DNA of 64,000 bases from Sphingobacterium griseoflavum (GCF_014653155.1 NZ_BNAF01000002.1:310001-374000), one strand, 5' to 3'. Shown: positions 52,037 through 61,628, numbered from the stretch's first letter. Numbers and translations are program-made. Notes: generated from the letters alone by a model not told the origin.

Positions 52037-55015
52037 TTAAAACTCCAGATTTAATCCTACTACGAAAGAGCGGTTCTGCGGGTATGTGCCCCAATCGATG
52101 CCCTGCACACTACCACTACTACCCCATTGGTTAACTTCAGGATCAAAACCTGTATATTTCGTAAAGGTCAACAAGTTGCTGGCCGATACAAAAGGCTGCA
52201 AACGGCGAATACCCACATTGGACAACCGTGCCGTCTTGACATCGTACGACAAGGAAATATTCTTTACCCGCAGGAAGCTACCGTCTTCCACAAAGTAGCT
52301 AGAGTTTTTCAGGTCAAAACCTGCTTTCGGGATACTCGTCTGCTGGCCTGGTACACGCCATCGATCGAGTACGCGTATCGATTGATTTTTACCATCATAC
52401 ATTCCTTCAGTTTCCATCCGTGAGGCATTGTAGATATCATTACCATAAGATCCTTGCAAGAAAACACTAAGATTAAAGCCCTTGTAGGACAAGTTATTCG
52501 TGAGGCCGAATATAAAGTCAGGATTAGGGTCGCCGATATAGGTCCTGTCGGACGAGGAAACGCGTCCATCGCCATTGACATCGCGGTAGCGAAGCTCGCC
52601 CGTCTCGGGATCCACGCCATCGCTGATGTAACCGAAGAATCCACCGAGGGATCTGCCTGGCTCATTTCGGACCACATTATCATCCACAAAATCAGATGTC
52701 CGGGCGGTGCTGTAGATCCTTTGCAGCTCTAAATTCGTCAGCCGATTTCGGTTAAAGGATATATTAAAGTCCGTAGACCAAAGGAATCCCCGCACTAGAT
52801 TTTTACTGCTCACATTTGCCTCAAATCCCTTATTCGTCATAACTCCCTCGTTACGCATAATACTTCCCGACGCTCCGCCACCGGTAGGTACACTTGCGTT
52901 CATGAGCATGTCCGTTGTTTTTTTGTGGTAGTAGTCCAAGTTGACGGTCAATCGGCTGGCAAATGCCGTAAAGTCAAGACCGATATTGCTCTGCGTTGTT
53001 GTTTCCCAACGTAGATCACGTGTGCGGAGATTACCACTAATTGAGGTCACAGGCAATGCGTTTTCCTGTCCTGTTACAAACCAAGCAACCCGTGTAGCAT
53101 TGTACATCTGCAGGTAAGCATAGTCTGACAACCCCGATTGGTTTCCTGTTTGTCCCCATCCACCACGAATTTTCAAATCATTTATCCATGATACGTCTGA
53201 CAAGAAGTCTTCCGAAGAAAGGCGCCAAGCGGCAGAAACCGAGGGGAAAACACCCCAACGATAATCTGGATGAAGCTTCGAAGAGCCATCCCCGCGCAAA
53301 TTGGCAGTCACTAAATACTTTCCATCGAAGTTGTAAGATGCTCGCCCAAACAAAGACATAATTGCCCAATCAGATGCACCGCTACCGGTACCTGTCCACG
53401 AAATTTTATTGGCCACGTTTAAGGTTTCAATTAAGTCATTCCTAAAATGCGAGCCATTGATCCAGCTATTGGTATAATCGGACGCAGTCCACGATGTTCC
53501 CCCCATAAGGTCGATACCGTGGCGCCCCCATTGCTTTTTATAGTTCAGCACATTGTCGAAGGTCAACACCGTATTCATATTACGGTTATCAGAAGCTTCG
53601 CCATATTGCGTCCTCCCCCAAGCTGTAGAAAGTGGATCCAAGAATGTAGTTGCCAAACCGTTCCGGCGATCGAGCGCCAGCATGCTCTTAAATGTCAAAT
53701 CAGGCGTAAAGGTTAACATTGCGCTTCCTGAAGCGATCAAACGATTCTCGCGTCCTTTGTTATTTTTCGTCCTTGCGATATTCTCCAATGGGCTGCTGAT
53801 ATTGACTCCGTAGAAGTCCGTATAATACTGTCCCGGAAAATCAGGATCCCAAATGGCGCCATAGGTCGGTGTGTTTATCGCGGACAGGACTACGCCACCA
53901 CGATTGGCTCCATTTCCCGTATTGATGCCATTGCGGATATCATCGGTATACGCAATATTAGCGGTTACCTTCAACCATTTGCGCACGTCGTTCTCGACGT
54001 TTGCGCGGAAGTTGTAGCGACGGTAAAACGAAGAATTGATAACCCCCGACTCATCGAGATAACCACCTGAAAGAAAATAACGTAGCTTTTCTGTTCCATC
54101 GGAGATGGACAATTGATAGTTTTGCATCAGCCCCTTGGTAAAGGTTTCATCGAACCAATTTGTACGGTCAGGTAGTCCTTCGGGAAGGCTTACCAAGCCG
54201 ATTTCATCTTGCAGTTCTTTGTACTGTGCCGCATTGAGCGACTCCATTTTGTTGACGACACTATTTTGCGTCAGCTGTCCATTGAGCGCGATCTTTGCAT
54301 CGCCGGCTTTACCTTGCTTTGTCGTAATTAGAACTACGCCATTGGCTGCACGGGAGCCGTAGATCGCGGCCGAGGAAGCATCTTTCAAGACTTGGATATC
54401 TGCCATGTCATTCGGCGACAGGAAGTTGATATTATCCACCGGTACGCCGTCAACCACATAAAGTGGGTTGTTGCTGGCGTTGAATGAGGTTGTTCCGCGG
54501 ATGCGGATGGAGGTTTCACCACCCGGCGCCCCATTCGGCTGGATCACAGATACACCAGCAGCCCTTCCCTGCAAAGCTTGCCCTGCGGAAACAATGGGAC
54601 GTTGGTTAAGATCTTCCAGTGACACACTGGAGATCGCGGTGGTGACATCTTTGCGTTTCACCGATCCATATCCAATCACGACAACATCCTCTAGGGCAGA
54701 GCTATTCGATTGCATTACGATGGCTATGCTTTCGCTTTGCACCGTTGCCGTAGCTGTTTCGTAGCCAATATAGGATATCGACAGTTCAGCTCCACGGGCA
54801 ACATTTGCCAGTGTAAAATGACCATCCACATCGGTGGACGTTACGTTGCTCGTTCCCTTCCAGGAAACTGTTGCCCCGACGATAGGCGCATTGGTTTGTC
54901 CATCTTTCACCGTCCCTCGTAAGGAAACGATTGTTTGTGCCCGCAAGGAAACGACTTCCAGCAGCAAAAAAACGAAGAGAAAAATAGGACGCGTCATTCT
55001 TGTAGAAAATGCCAT
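52037..55015 (-). CDS. SusC/RagA-type TonB-dependent transporter (992 aa)
   Basis: Outer-membrane channel that imports oligosaccharides bound by SusD, powered by TonB. Signal peptide, CarboxypepD_reg-like domain (LRGTVKDGQTNAPIVGATVSW), plug with IRGTTSFNASNNPLYVVDGVPVDN and a 22-strand barrel ending GLNLEF. I start at the ATG at 55015; the frame reaches a GTG at 55057, but the -7 element at 55073-55080 would put transcription start near 55068, leaving a normal leader for the later ATG. First gene of the PUL operon. Confidence 0.95.
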   Translation of the reverse strand: MAFSTRMTRPIFLFVFLLLEVVSLRAQTIVSLRGTVKDGQTNAPIVGATVSWKGTSNVTSTDVDGHFTLANVARGAELSISYIGYETATATVQSESIAIVMQSNSSALEDVVVIGYGSVKRKDVTTAISSVSLEDLNQRPIVSAGQALQGRAAGVSVIQPNGAPGGETSIRIRGTTSFNASNNPLYVVDGVPVDNINFLSPNDMADIQVLKDASSAAIYGSRAANGVVLITTKQGKAGDAKIALNGQLTQNSVVNKMESLNAAQYKELQDEIGLVSLPEGLPDRTNWFDETFTKGLMQNYQLSISDGTEKLRYFLSGGYLDESGVINSSFYRRYNFRANVENDVRKWLKVTANIAYTDDIRNGINTGNGANRGGVVLSAINTPTYGAIWDPDFPGQYYTDFYGVNISSPLENIARTKNNKGRENRLIASGSAMLTFTPDLTFKSMLALDRRNGLATTFLDPLSTAWGRTQYGEASDNRNMNTVLTFDNVLNYKKQWGRHGIDLMGGTSWTASDYTNSWINGSHFRNDLIETLNVANKISWTGTGSGASDWAIMSLFGRASYNFDGKYLVTANLRGDGSSKLHPDYRWGVFPSVSAAWRLSSEDFLSDVSWINDLKIRGGWGQTGNQSGLSDYAYLQMYNATRVAWFVTGQENALPVTSISGNLRTRDLRWETTTQSNIGLDFTAFASRLTVNLDYYHKKTTDMLMNASVPTGGGASGSIMRNEGVMTNKGFEANVSSKNLVRGFLWSTDFNISFNRNRLTNLELQRIYSTARTSDFVDDNVVRNEPGRSLGGFFGYISDGVDPETGELRYRDVNGDGRVSSSDRTYIGDPNPDFIFGLTNNLSYKGFNLSVFLQGSYGNDIYNASRMETEGMYDGKNQSIRVLDRWRVPGQQTSIPKAGFDLKNSSYFVEDGSFLRVKNISLSYDVKTARLSNVGIRRLQPFVSASNLLTFTKYTGFDPEVNQWGSSGSVQGIDWGTYPQNRSFVVGLNLEF

Positions 55016-55072
55016 AGGTCTTATAATTTGATCTTTTTGTGGATTATAATTGTTCACCCCGAAGGGTTATGG

Positions 55073-55080
55073 CAAAGTTA
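55073..55080 (-). promoter_or_regulatory. -7 element for the PUL operon
   Basis: The minus strand reads TAACTTTG, a full consensus match. The region 19 nt upstream is only T-rich, without a clear -33 TTTG, as expected of an activator-dependent promoter. Confidence 0.55.
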
Positions 55081-55214
55081 GTATGGTAGATGGGAAAAAG
55101 ATTGGATTGAAATGGTCACGAACAGGAAAAGTAAATGCAAAAACAGATTAAAAATTTGAAAAACAAGCAATTAAAGCATACGCTCGAAAGACAAAAAGTA
55201 ACTCGATTCAGCTG

Positions 55215-56834
55215 TTAAAAGGATCGAATATCGCCAATATCCCGAATCCTATCTTCAAATTCGTCTTTAGATCCAGCCACCTTACTGCGAACCTTAACCC
55301 GATAATTGTATACTGTTCGGAGGGAATATCGCAGAAAAGAAGCGATTTTAGTGGAATCGGTAATACCCAAACGGATCAAGGCAAAGATGCGTAGCTCGGT
55401 ATTCAGCAATTCACCTTCCTTCAGGCTGATGCGCTCATCGCTACGGAGCAGTTGGTTAAAATCATCAATGAAAGAAGGGTACAAATTCAGAAAGATCACA
55501 TCAAAATTGTGGTACAGTTCATCGAGCTCATTCTTCACCACATCCTGCGACTTCAATATCTTATTGATGTCGTCATATTGCTTTTGCGCAAAGCGTTTCA
55601 ACAGCAGCTTACGCTGTTCGTCGATTTTATCGATGTAAGACGAACAAATGTCAAAAAATTGAGCGATGTACTCCTCTTTGATATGGTTCGATTCCGAAAG
55701 GCTATTGTTAATGTTTAGCAGCTGATCGTTCAGCATTTTAAGTTCTGCGTTTGCATGATGCAGATCCACTCGTGCTCGCCGTAGTTTCTTGATTTGGGTA
55801 TATAGAAAAAAGAGAGCGACAACCAAGAACAGGGATAGCAAACTGATAACGATCAAATTTTGACGCAGTGCGCGCTTTTGCGCCAGCTCCTTTTCTTGAA
55901 AGGCGGTATTGATAATACCATAGAAAGAGGAGTTCTCGAGCGAGCGATAGCGTATATTACAGAAGGCTGCATCGTTTATGGCTGCCTGGATAAATTGATA
56001 AGCTTTATCGATATCGCCCCTGTTATTATAACATTGCGCTAAGCTCTGTAGGGAGGCATTATCTTTAACAACGTGTTTGATATCTGATATGGCCGATAGC
56101 GAGAAATAGTACATCGCTTTATCCATATCATCCTTATTCATGTACATCAAGCCCAGCAGATAGGCAATCAATCCCCGTTCGGGAAACTGATCGTCCGTGC
56201 TGATGAGCAGCTGCTGCAAAATCTGCTCTGCTTCCGCTTCTCTATTGCGATACACATACTTGGTTGCCAAGGCAACGCGCTGTCTTAGCGATGTGGCAGG
56301 CAACAGCATCAGCATGGAATCGCGGTAACGTTCACTCAATTTAAAATATTGCTCATTATTGCTACTCTGTCCATAGTGGCTACCAAATGCGGTGTATGCT
56401 TCGAAATAGGCAGGCAAGAGCGCTCTCGGCAAGTTCGGACGATCGACAGCTCGTAGCAACTTTTCGGCTTCGATAAACTTTCCTGTAGAGGAATAAAGGC
56501 TAGCCAAGTAAAACGAAGCTTCACGAACAGCCATGGCATCTTTCCGCTGTTCACCTAGCTGTCTGTAAAGCTGCGTGTAGGTTATCGCGGAATCCACCTG
56601 ATACTTACGGTAGGCATGGATCAATTCCTTGGCTAGCTCTTGTTTGGCGGGCAAAGAACTTTCTTGCATCAATCGCGTTTTCAGCACATTTATGCGTGCT
56701 AATTTTTGCTTTTCAAACTTATCTTTAGCAAGAAAGACCTGCGCAAGTGTTTGCGCGGTGCTGTCTGTCCCGGACTTGCAGAGACATGGCGAGACCAGAA
56801 AAACAATATAAATTAAGCTCCAATAAAAACGCAT
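55215..56834 (-). CDS. SusR-like membrane regulator with TPR and HTH (DUF6377-type, 539 aa)
   Basis: Signal peptide or anchor (residues 1-19), TPR-like helical repeats to about 300, one membrane segment (about 330-352, LIVISLLSLFLVVALFFLY), a coiled coil and a cytoplasmic C-terminal helix-turn-helix (ELRIFALIRLGITDSTKIASFLRYSLRTVYNYRVKVRSK). This periplasmic sensor plus cytoplasmic DNA-binding plan is that of SusR, activator of starch PULs. It lies just upstream of the SusC gene on the same strand and should control it. Ligand is inferred to be a breakdown product of the PUL substrate. Confidence 0.85.
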   Translation of the reverse strand: MRFYWSLIYIVFLVSPCLCKSGTDSTAQTLAQVFLAKDKFEKQKLARINVLKTRLMQESSLPAKQELAKELIHAYRKYQVDSAITYTQLYRQLGEQRKDAMAVREASFYLASLYSSTGKFIEAEKLLRAVDRPNLPRALLPAYFEAYTAFGSHYGQSSNNEQYFKLSERYRDSMLMLLPATSLRQRVALATKYVYRNREAEAEQILQQLLISTDDQFPERGLIAYLLGLMYMNKDDMDKAMYYFSLSAISDIKHVVKDNASLQSLAQCYNNRGDIDKAYQFIQAAINDAAFCNIRYRSLENSSFYGIINTAFQEKELAQKRALRQNLIVISLLSLFLVVALFFLYTQIKKLRRARVDLHHANAELKMLNDQLLNINNSLSESNHIKEEYIAQFFDICSSYIDKIDEQRKLLLKRFAQKQYDDINKILKSQDVVKNELDELYHNFDVIFLNLYPSFIDDFNQLLRSDERISLKEGELLNTELRIFALIRLGITDSTKIASFLRYSLRTVYNYRVKVRSKVAGSKDEFEDRIRDIGDIRSF

Positions 56835-56851
56835 AGGTTTTGACTCCTTAA

Positions 56852-57268
56852 CTATTTTTTCTCTTCATCGTCCCACCAATCGGTCTTTAGGTCATCAATT
56901 TCTCGACGATCTTTCTTGGTAGGCCGGCCGGTACCGCGATCACGCTTTAATACCGGAGCATGAAAAACGGATTTAAAAGCTTGGGTATCCTCAACCGGTG
57001 TTTGATCTTGGTAAAATTGCACAGCGGTCTTGGCGTCGACCCGGCGCTCCAATAAAGCTGTCACTAAAATCACTTTCCGTTCGGGTCCCTTTTGGATAGT
57101 ATACAAATCGCCAATCTTGACCACGGCCGATGCTTTTGTGTTGTGGCCGTTCAACTTTACACGGCCCGCTTTACAAGCCTCGGTCGCCAAACTTCTAGTT
57201 TTGAAGATCCGAATGGACCACAGGTATTTGTCTATCCTCAATTTATCTTTCTCGATTGCTGCTCCCAT
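56852..57268 (-). CDS. S4-domain RNA-binding protein, Hsp15-like (138 aa)
   Basis: The S4 domain at residues 7-50 (LRIDKYLWSIRIFKTRSLATEACKAGRVKLNG) is that of Hsp15, which binds stalled large ribosomal subunits. The tail is basic and then acidic (RDRGTGRPTKKDRREIDDL, WWDDEEKK). The open frame extends to 57328, but the family begins near MGAAIEKDK and a TAATTTTG element ends 5 nt before that ATG, so 57268 is the start. Confidence 0.88.
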   Translation of the reverse strand: MGAAIEKDKLRIDKYLWSIRIFKTRSLATEACKAGRVKLNGHNTKASAVVKIGDLYTIQKGPERKVILVTALLERRVDAKTAVQFYQDQTPVEDTQAFKSVFHAPVLKRDRGTGRPTKKDRREIDDLKTDWWDDEEKK

Positions 57269-57273
57269 AGCTG

Positions 57274-57281
57274 CAAAATTA
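57274..57281 (-). promoter_or_regulatory. -7 element for the S4-domain gene
   Basis: The minus strand reads TAATTTTG, a full consensus match, 5 nt before the ATG at 57268. Confidence 0.55.
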
Positions 57282-57425
57282 AAGGAAAATAAGGTAATTT
57301 TAGAAAGGTGAGCATCTTGATTCGCCAAAAAATTATAATCTTTGCAGTAAAAGGAATCTCCTCTTGTGTAGACTTGTATGGGGTTCTTATTTTACTCTTT
57401 TACTTTTTACTTTTTACTTTGCAAA

Positions 57426-58253
57426 ATGGAATTGGAACTACAGAAACTACAGAAGCTTGTTGAAGACGCTTGGGAAGACAGACAATTATTGGAATATAAA
57501 GAATACTTTGAAGCCATCACCGTTGTTATTCAGAAATTGGATGAGGGCGAGCTTCGTGTTGCTGAACCCCTCGGCAGCCGCTGGCATGTAAACGACTGGA
57601 TAAAAAAGGCCGTTATCTTGTATTTCCCTATCCGAGAAATGAAAGAAATTGACAATGGTCCGTTTGTGTATTTCGATAAAATGAAATTGAAAACGAACTA
57701 TAAAGAATTGGGCGTACGTGTTGTTCCTGGTGCCAGCGCTCGCTACGGTGCATACCTTTCCAAAGGGGTAATCATGATGCCTTCCTACGTGAATATTGGT
57801 GCATATGTGGATGAAGGTACAATGGTCGATACTTGGGCAACCGTAGGATCCTGCGCACAGATCGGTAAACATGTACACTTGAGTGGTGGTGTTGGTATCG
57901 GGGGGGTTCTTGAACCTGTACAGGCTGCACCAGTGATCATCGAAGACAACGTTTTTGTCGGTTCACGCGCCATTGTCGTGGAAGGTATTCGCGTAGAGAC
58001 TGAAGCCGTTTTAGGAGCTAATGTGGTATTGACAGCATCCACAAAGATTATAGATGTTTCCGGACCAGAGCCTATAGAATATAAAGGATATGTACCGGCG
58101 CGTTCTGTCGTTATCCCGGGATCATACACCAAAAAATTTGAAGCCGGCGAGTACCAAGTTCCTTGTGCGTTGATTATCGGTCAACGTAAAGAGTCTACCG
58201 ACAAAAAGACGTCGTTAAACGACGCTTTACGCGAACATAACGTTGCCGTTTAA
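57426..58253 (+). CDS. dapD: Tetrahydrodipicolinate N-succinyltransferase (275 aa)
   Basis: Transfers succinyl from succinyl-CoA to tetrahydrodipicolinate in lysine and diaminopimelate synthesis. The N-terminal helical domain begins LEYKEYFEAITVVIQKLDEG; a left-handed beta-helix follows with hexapeptide repeats (MMPSYVNIGAYVDEGTMVDTWATVGSCAQIG, VHLSGGVGIGGVLEP). Length matches the family from the ATG at 57426; the frame is open for 16 more codons, which look like random low-complexity sequence. Its stop overlaps the next start (TAATG). Confidence 0.97.
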   Translation: MELELQKLQKLVEDAWEDRQLLEYKEYFEAITVVIQKLDEGELRVAEPLGSRWHVNDWIKKAVILYFPIREMKEIDNGPFVYFDKMKLKTNYKELGVRVVPGASARYGAYLSKGVIMMPSYVNIGAYVDEGTMVDTWATVGSCAQIGKHVHLSGGVGIGGVLEPVQAAPVIIEDNVFVGSRAIVVEGIRVETEAVLGANVVLTASTKIIDVSGPEPIEYKGYVPARSVVIPGSYTKKFEAGEYQVPCALIIGQRKESTDKKTSLNDALREHNVAV

Positions 58254-58834
58254 TGCATCGTGCATTCATTGATAGAGATGATGTGAATAAAGCCCTCGAA
58301 ACGTTGAAAAACGGAGGGCTGATTCTATATCCAACGGATACGATCTGGGGTATTGGTTGCGATGCTACCAATAAAGAAGCCGTTGAAAAGGTTTTCGCCT
58401 TGAAAGGCCGCGACAAAAGCAAAAGCTTGATCGTACTGTTACACAACGACAATCAGCTGGCTAGCTACGTTCAGGATATTCCAGAGGTAGCCTACGAACT
58501 GATTGAATATACAGAAAAGCCCCTAACTATCGTTTATTCGAAAGCAAAGAACTTAGCGGAGAACGCGCTTGCGGAAGATGGAAGCATAGGCATCCGTATT
58601 GTACGTCACCCTTTTTGCGAACAATTGTTGCAGCGTTTTCGCAAGCCTATTATTTCAACGAGTGCGAATATTAGCGGTGCAAGTTCTCCAACATGTTTTG
58701 ACGATATTTCGGAAGAGATTTTAAGCGGCGTAGACTACGTGGTAACATATGGTCAGCGAGAAAAAGGAGATGGCAAGTCGTCAACCGTTATGAAGATTGA
58801 TCCAAGTGGAAAATTTGAGTTTTTACGTAAATAG
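58253..58834 (+). CDS. tsaC: Threonylcarbamoyl-AMP synthase, TsaC/Sua5 type (193 aa)
   Basis: Makes threonylcarbamoyl-AMP for tRNA t6A37. The N-terminal NGGLILYPTDTIWGIGCDATN carries the substrate loop; KGRDKSKSLIVLL and the STSANISG motif are diagnostic of functional TsaC. It is the canonical partner of the YciO-type copy at 126-746. Start codon overlaps the dapD stop, so it is translationally coupled to dapD. Confidence 0.92.
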   Translation: MHRAFIDRDDVNKALETLKNGGLILYPTDTIWGIGCDATNKEAVEKVFALKGRDKSKSLIVLLHNDNQLASYVQDIPEVAYELIEYTEKPLTIVYSKAKNLAENALAEDGSIGIRIVRHPFCEQLLQRFRKPIISTSANISGASSPTCFDDISEEILSGVDYVVTYGQREKGDGKSSTVMKIDPSGKFEFLRK

Positions 58835-58842
58835 ATACAACT

Positions 58843-59319
58843 ATGAAAAAAATCATGTCCATGCTCATCTGCACCATTGTTGCCTTGAACGTAGGCTTCG
58901 CGCAACAACAGATAGCACCGGCAAAAAAAGGGACGCAGTATGGCAAAAAAATTGATGCGCAGCATGCTATCTCCGTAGCCGATCTGGAGAAGAGCCTGCA
59001 AAAAAGCGAAAACTTCAGCGGAAAAATAATGGGCGAAGTCGTGGAAGTGTGCAAAAAGAAGGGTTGCTTTTTAACATTGAAACGTGCAGGTGGAGAGACG
59101 GTCATGGTTCGCTTTACGGACTATGGGTATTTTGTCCCAGCAGATATCGTGGGCAAGAAAATTGCCGTTGAAGGTCGAGCGAAAATGAAAGAAACATCAG
59201 TAGAGTGGCTTCAACATTATGCCGAGGACAAAGGAGCGTCTAAAGCGGAGATCGCTAAAATCACAAAACCAAAAACGGACATCAGCATTGTAGCAGATGG
59301 CGTGGTCGTATTGAACTAA
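58843..59319 (+). CDS. DUF4920 exported protein (158 aa)
   Basis: Signal peptide of 20 residues (cleavage after FAQ) and a small beta-barrel-like domain. GEVVEVCKKKGCFLTL and VMVRFTDYGYFVPADIVGKKIAVEG are the hallmark of the Bacteroidota DUF4920 family, with a conserved CxxxxC pair that could bind metal or form a disulfide. Function unknown. It follows tsaC by 8 bp and ends at a strong terminator, so dapD-tsaC-DUF4920 is one unit. Confidence 0.82.
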   Translation: MKKIMSMLICTIVALNVGFAQQQIAPAKKGTQYGKKIDAQHAISVADLEKSLQKSENFSGKIMGEVVEVCKKKGCFLTLKRAGGETVMVRFTDYGYFVPADIVGKKIAVEGRAKMKETSVEWLQHYAEDKGASKAEIAKITKPKTDISIVADGVVVLN

Positions 59320-59342
59320 GAAACGCTATGCAGAAAATTTCC

Positions 59343-59373
59343 GAGGCTACCGCGAATTACGTAGCCTCTTTTT
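59343..59373 (+). terminator. Terminator after the DUF4920 gene
   Basis: GAGGCTAC pairs with GTAGCCTC (59361-59368) and is followed by a T-run. It closes the dapD unit. Confidence 0.85.
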
Positions 59374-59442
59374 ATTTCATTTTTGCAGCCAGCTAAAGAA
59401 ACCACATCACTTTCACCTGTTAACTCTTTTCCGCTTTTTGTT

Positions 59443-59450
59443 TATCTTCG
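59443..59450 (+). promoter_or_regulatory. -7 element for folP
   Basis: TATCTTCG matches 7 of 8 positions of TAnnTTTG and ends 6 nt before the folP ATG. Confidence 0.4.
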
Positions 59451-59456
59451 CGTTAC

Positions 59457-60296
59457 ATGACGCATTTACAAACTACGGCGGCACAGTCGCTGAATATTGG
59501 TGGGCAGCTTGTCAGTCTCGAGCGTCCATTGATTATGGGGATCTTAAATGTAACACCCGACTCCTTTTTTGATGGGGGGCTACATCATCGCGTTGATTTG
59601 GCGGTCGTGAAAGCGGAGCAGCTGCTGCAAGATGGCGCAGACATCGTGGATATTGGCGCCTATTCATCCCGCCCCGGAGCGCCACTGATCAGCTCACAGG
59701 AAGAAATGGATAGAGCCCTGCCCATTATCCAAATGCTGCACACGAAATATCCCCACGCAAAACTTTCTATTGACACCTTTCGTGCCGACGTTGCGGAAGA
59801 AGCTGTAAAAGCGGGCGTACATATCATCAACGATGTGTCTGGCGGCACAATCGATGCAAACATGTTTGCAACCGTCAGCCGTTTAAAAGTCCCTTACATC
59901 CTGATGCATATGCGAGGTTTGCCAGAAAATATGCAAGAATTAACCGAGTATGACGATATCGTTGTCGATGTGGCTACTTTCTTGGGCGAAAAAATAAGTG
60001 AGTTGCGGGCGCTGGGTGTCAAAGATATTATTTTGGATCCCGGGTTTGGTTTTGCCAAGACCATCGAACAAAGCCATGACCTTTTGAGACGTGTCGATGC
60101 GTTACATTATTTCGGATTGCCCATCTTGGGAGGTATATCTAGAAAATCGATGATTTACAAAAAATTGGGTATTACGCCGGAAGAATCGCTTCCGGGAACG
60201 ATAGCGCTCCATACCCTGCTGCTATCCAAAGGTGTACAAATTTTGCGCGTACATGATGTTAAAGAAACCAAACAAGTTGTGGATTTACTCTTTTAG
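59457..60296 (+). CDS. folP: Dihydropteroate synthase (279 aa)
   Basis: Joins para-aminobenzoate to pterin pyrophosphate in folate synthesis; the sulfonamide target. Conserved segments are MGILNVTPDSFFDGG, DIGAYSSRPGA, SIDTFRADVAEEAVKAG, INDVSGG, MHMRGLPENMQ and ILDPGFGFAKTIEQSHDLLR. TIM-barrel enzyme of normal length. The -7 element lies 6 nt upstream. brnQ follows 8 bp after the stop. Confidence 0.97.
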   Translation: MTHLQTTAAQSLNIGGQLVSLERPLIMGILNVTPDSFFDGGLHHRVDLAVVKAEQLLQDGADIVDIGAYSSRPGAPLISSQEEMDRALPIIQMLHTKYPHAKLSIDTFRADVAEEAVKAGVHIINDVSGGTIDANMFATVSRLKVPYILMHMRGLPENMQELTEYDDIVVDVATFLGEKISELRALGVKDIILDPGFGFAKTIEQSHDLLRRVDALHYFGLPILGGISRKSMIYKKLGITPEESLPGTIALHTLLLSKGVQILRVHDVKETKQVVDLLF

Positions 60297-60304
60297 AAGA
60301 CATC

Positions 60305-61603
60305 ATGAAAAAAATTGGAGATATCGCTACTATTGGATTCGCGTTGTTTGCGATGTTTTTCGGTGCCGGCAATTTACTGCTGCCACCATTCATCGGAATA
60401 CAGGTAGGCAGCCACGTTTGGATAACAATACTGGCCTTTGGCCTAACCGGCATCCTCTTGCCCTTTCTAGGGATTCTTGCCGTTACGCGATCCGGAGAAA
60501 CATTTAACGATCTCGGAAATCGGGTGAACAAAAATTTAGCCTCCCTACTAGGCGCAATCATTATGATCTGCATAGGTCCGCTCATTGCACTTCCAAGAAC
60601 TGCAGCCACCACTTATGAAGTAGGGATATTGCCATCGTTCCCTACCAGCAATCCATTGTGGACATCCTTGGTCTTCTTTATCGTCGTTTGGCTATTTGCT
60701 ATTGTTCCATCGAAAGTTGTCGATTTGGTAGGTAATGTGCTCACCCCTTTTTTGCTCATCATCCTCACAATATTAGTCGTGGCAGGCATCGTGCATCCGA
60801 CGGGTTCACCAAGCGCCGCGGCCTTATCAAGCACGGAATCCTTTTTGCTGGGCTTTACAGAAGGATATCAAACGCTGGATGTATTAGCCTCGGTGATATT
60901 CGCTAGTATCATTATCGCGGCCACGAGGGCCAAGGGGTATCACTCCATCCCCGAAAAGAACGCGGTGGTGATCGCTGCTGGCGTGCTGGCAGCTACCTGC
61001 CTGCTTTTCATCTACGGTGGGCTTATCTACCTCGGCGCTACGGCTGGGATACAGGATACATCCGTCAAACGTTCTGAACTGCTGATCCATATATCAAATA
61101 GCGTATTAGGAAAATACGGTAGCTTGGCTATTGCATTGAGCATAGCGCTGGCTTGCCTGACGACAGCCATCGCACTTGCAGCTGCAGTGGGTACATTTTT
61201 TAGCAGGCTTACCCGTGGTAAACTCGGCTATAAGTTACTTGTTACCCTGACTTGCCTAATATCTGCCGTCCTATCCATCACGGGAGTAGACAATATCATT
61301 CAGTTTGCCTATCCGCCGCTCGCTTTTGTTTATCCGATAGTCATCACGTTGGTACTATACGTTGTGTTTTTTGGTCGGCTAGTAACCTGGAAGTCGCCTT
61401 ATATCGCGGCATTGATAGCGTCCACTATAGTTGCTACATGTAATGTGCTGCATATTCTTGGTCTACTTGCTCCAAAGCAAGTAGCCGTGTTGAATAAAAT
61501 CCCGTTCTTCTCTTACGAACTGGGCTGGGTTATCCCTTCCTTACTAGCTTTTTGCATTACTTGGGGAGTTGGATGGATACGAAATAAACCTGCGCGTGCC
61601 TAA
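60305..61603 (+). CDS. brnQ: Branched-chain amino acid carrier BrnQ (432 aa)
   Basis: Inner-membrane Na+ or H+ symporter for Leu, Ile and Val. Twelve membrane segments. GFALFAMFFGAGNLLLPPFIG at the N terminus and ALPRTAATTYEVGI in the third helix are the family signatures. Cotranscribed with folP, 8 bp apart, and closed by a bidirectional terminator. Confidence 0.93.
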   Translation: MKKIGDIATIGFALFAMFFGAGNLLLPPFIGIQVGSHVWITILAFGLTGILLPFLGILAVTRSGETFNDLGNRVNKNLASLLGAIIMICIGPLIALPRTAATTYEVGILPSFPTSNPLWTSLVFFIVVWLFAIVPSKVVDLVGNVLTPFLLIILTILVVAGIVHPTGSPSAAALSSTESFLLGFTEGYQTLDVLASVIFASIIIAATRAKGYHSIPEKNAVVIAAGVLAATCLLFIYGGLIYLGATAGIQDTSVKRSELLIHISNSVLGKYGSLAIALSIALACLTTAIALAAAVGTFFSRLTRGKLGYKLLVTLTCLISAVLSITGVDNIIQFAYPPLAFVYPIVITLVLYVVFFGRLVTWKSPYIAALIASTIVATCNVLHILGLLAPKQVAVLNKIPFFSYELGWVIPSLLAFCITWGVGWIRNKPARA

Positions 61604-61628
61604 GCACACCGTATTTCGTTGCAGGCAA

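Noticed and set aside
57385..57425. Short TTTTAC repeats and TTACTTTG before dapD as a leaderless promoter
   Set aside because: Only a 7/8 match with the consensus and within a low-complexity stretch, so not counted with the leaderless genes.
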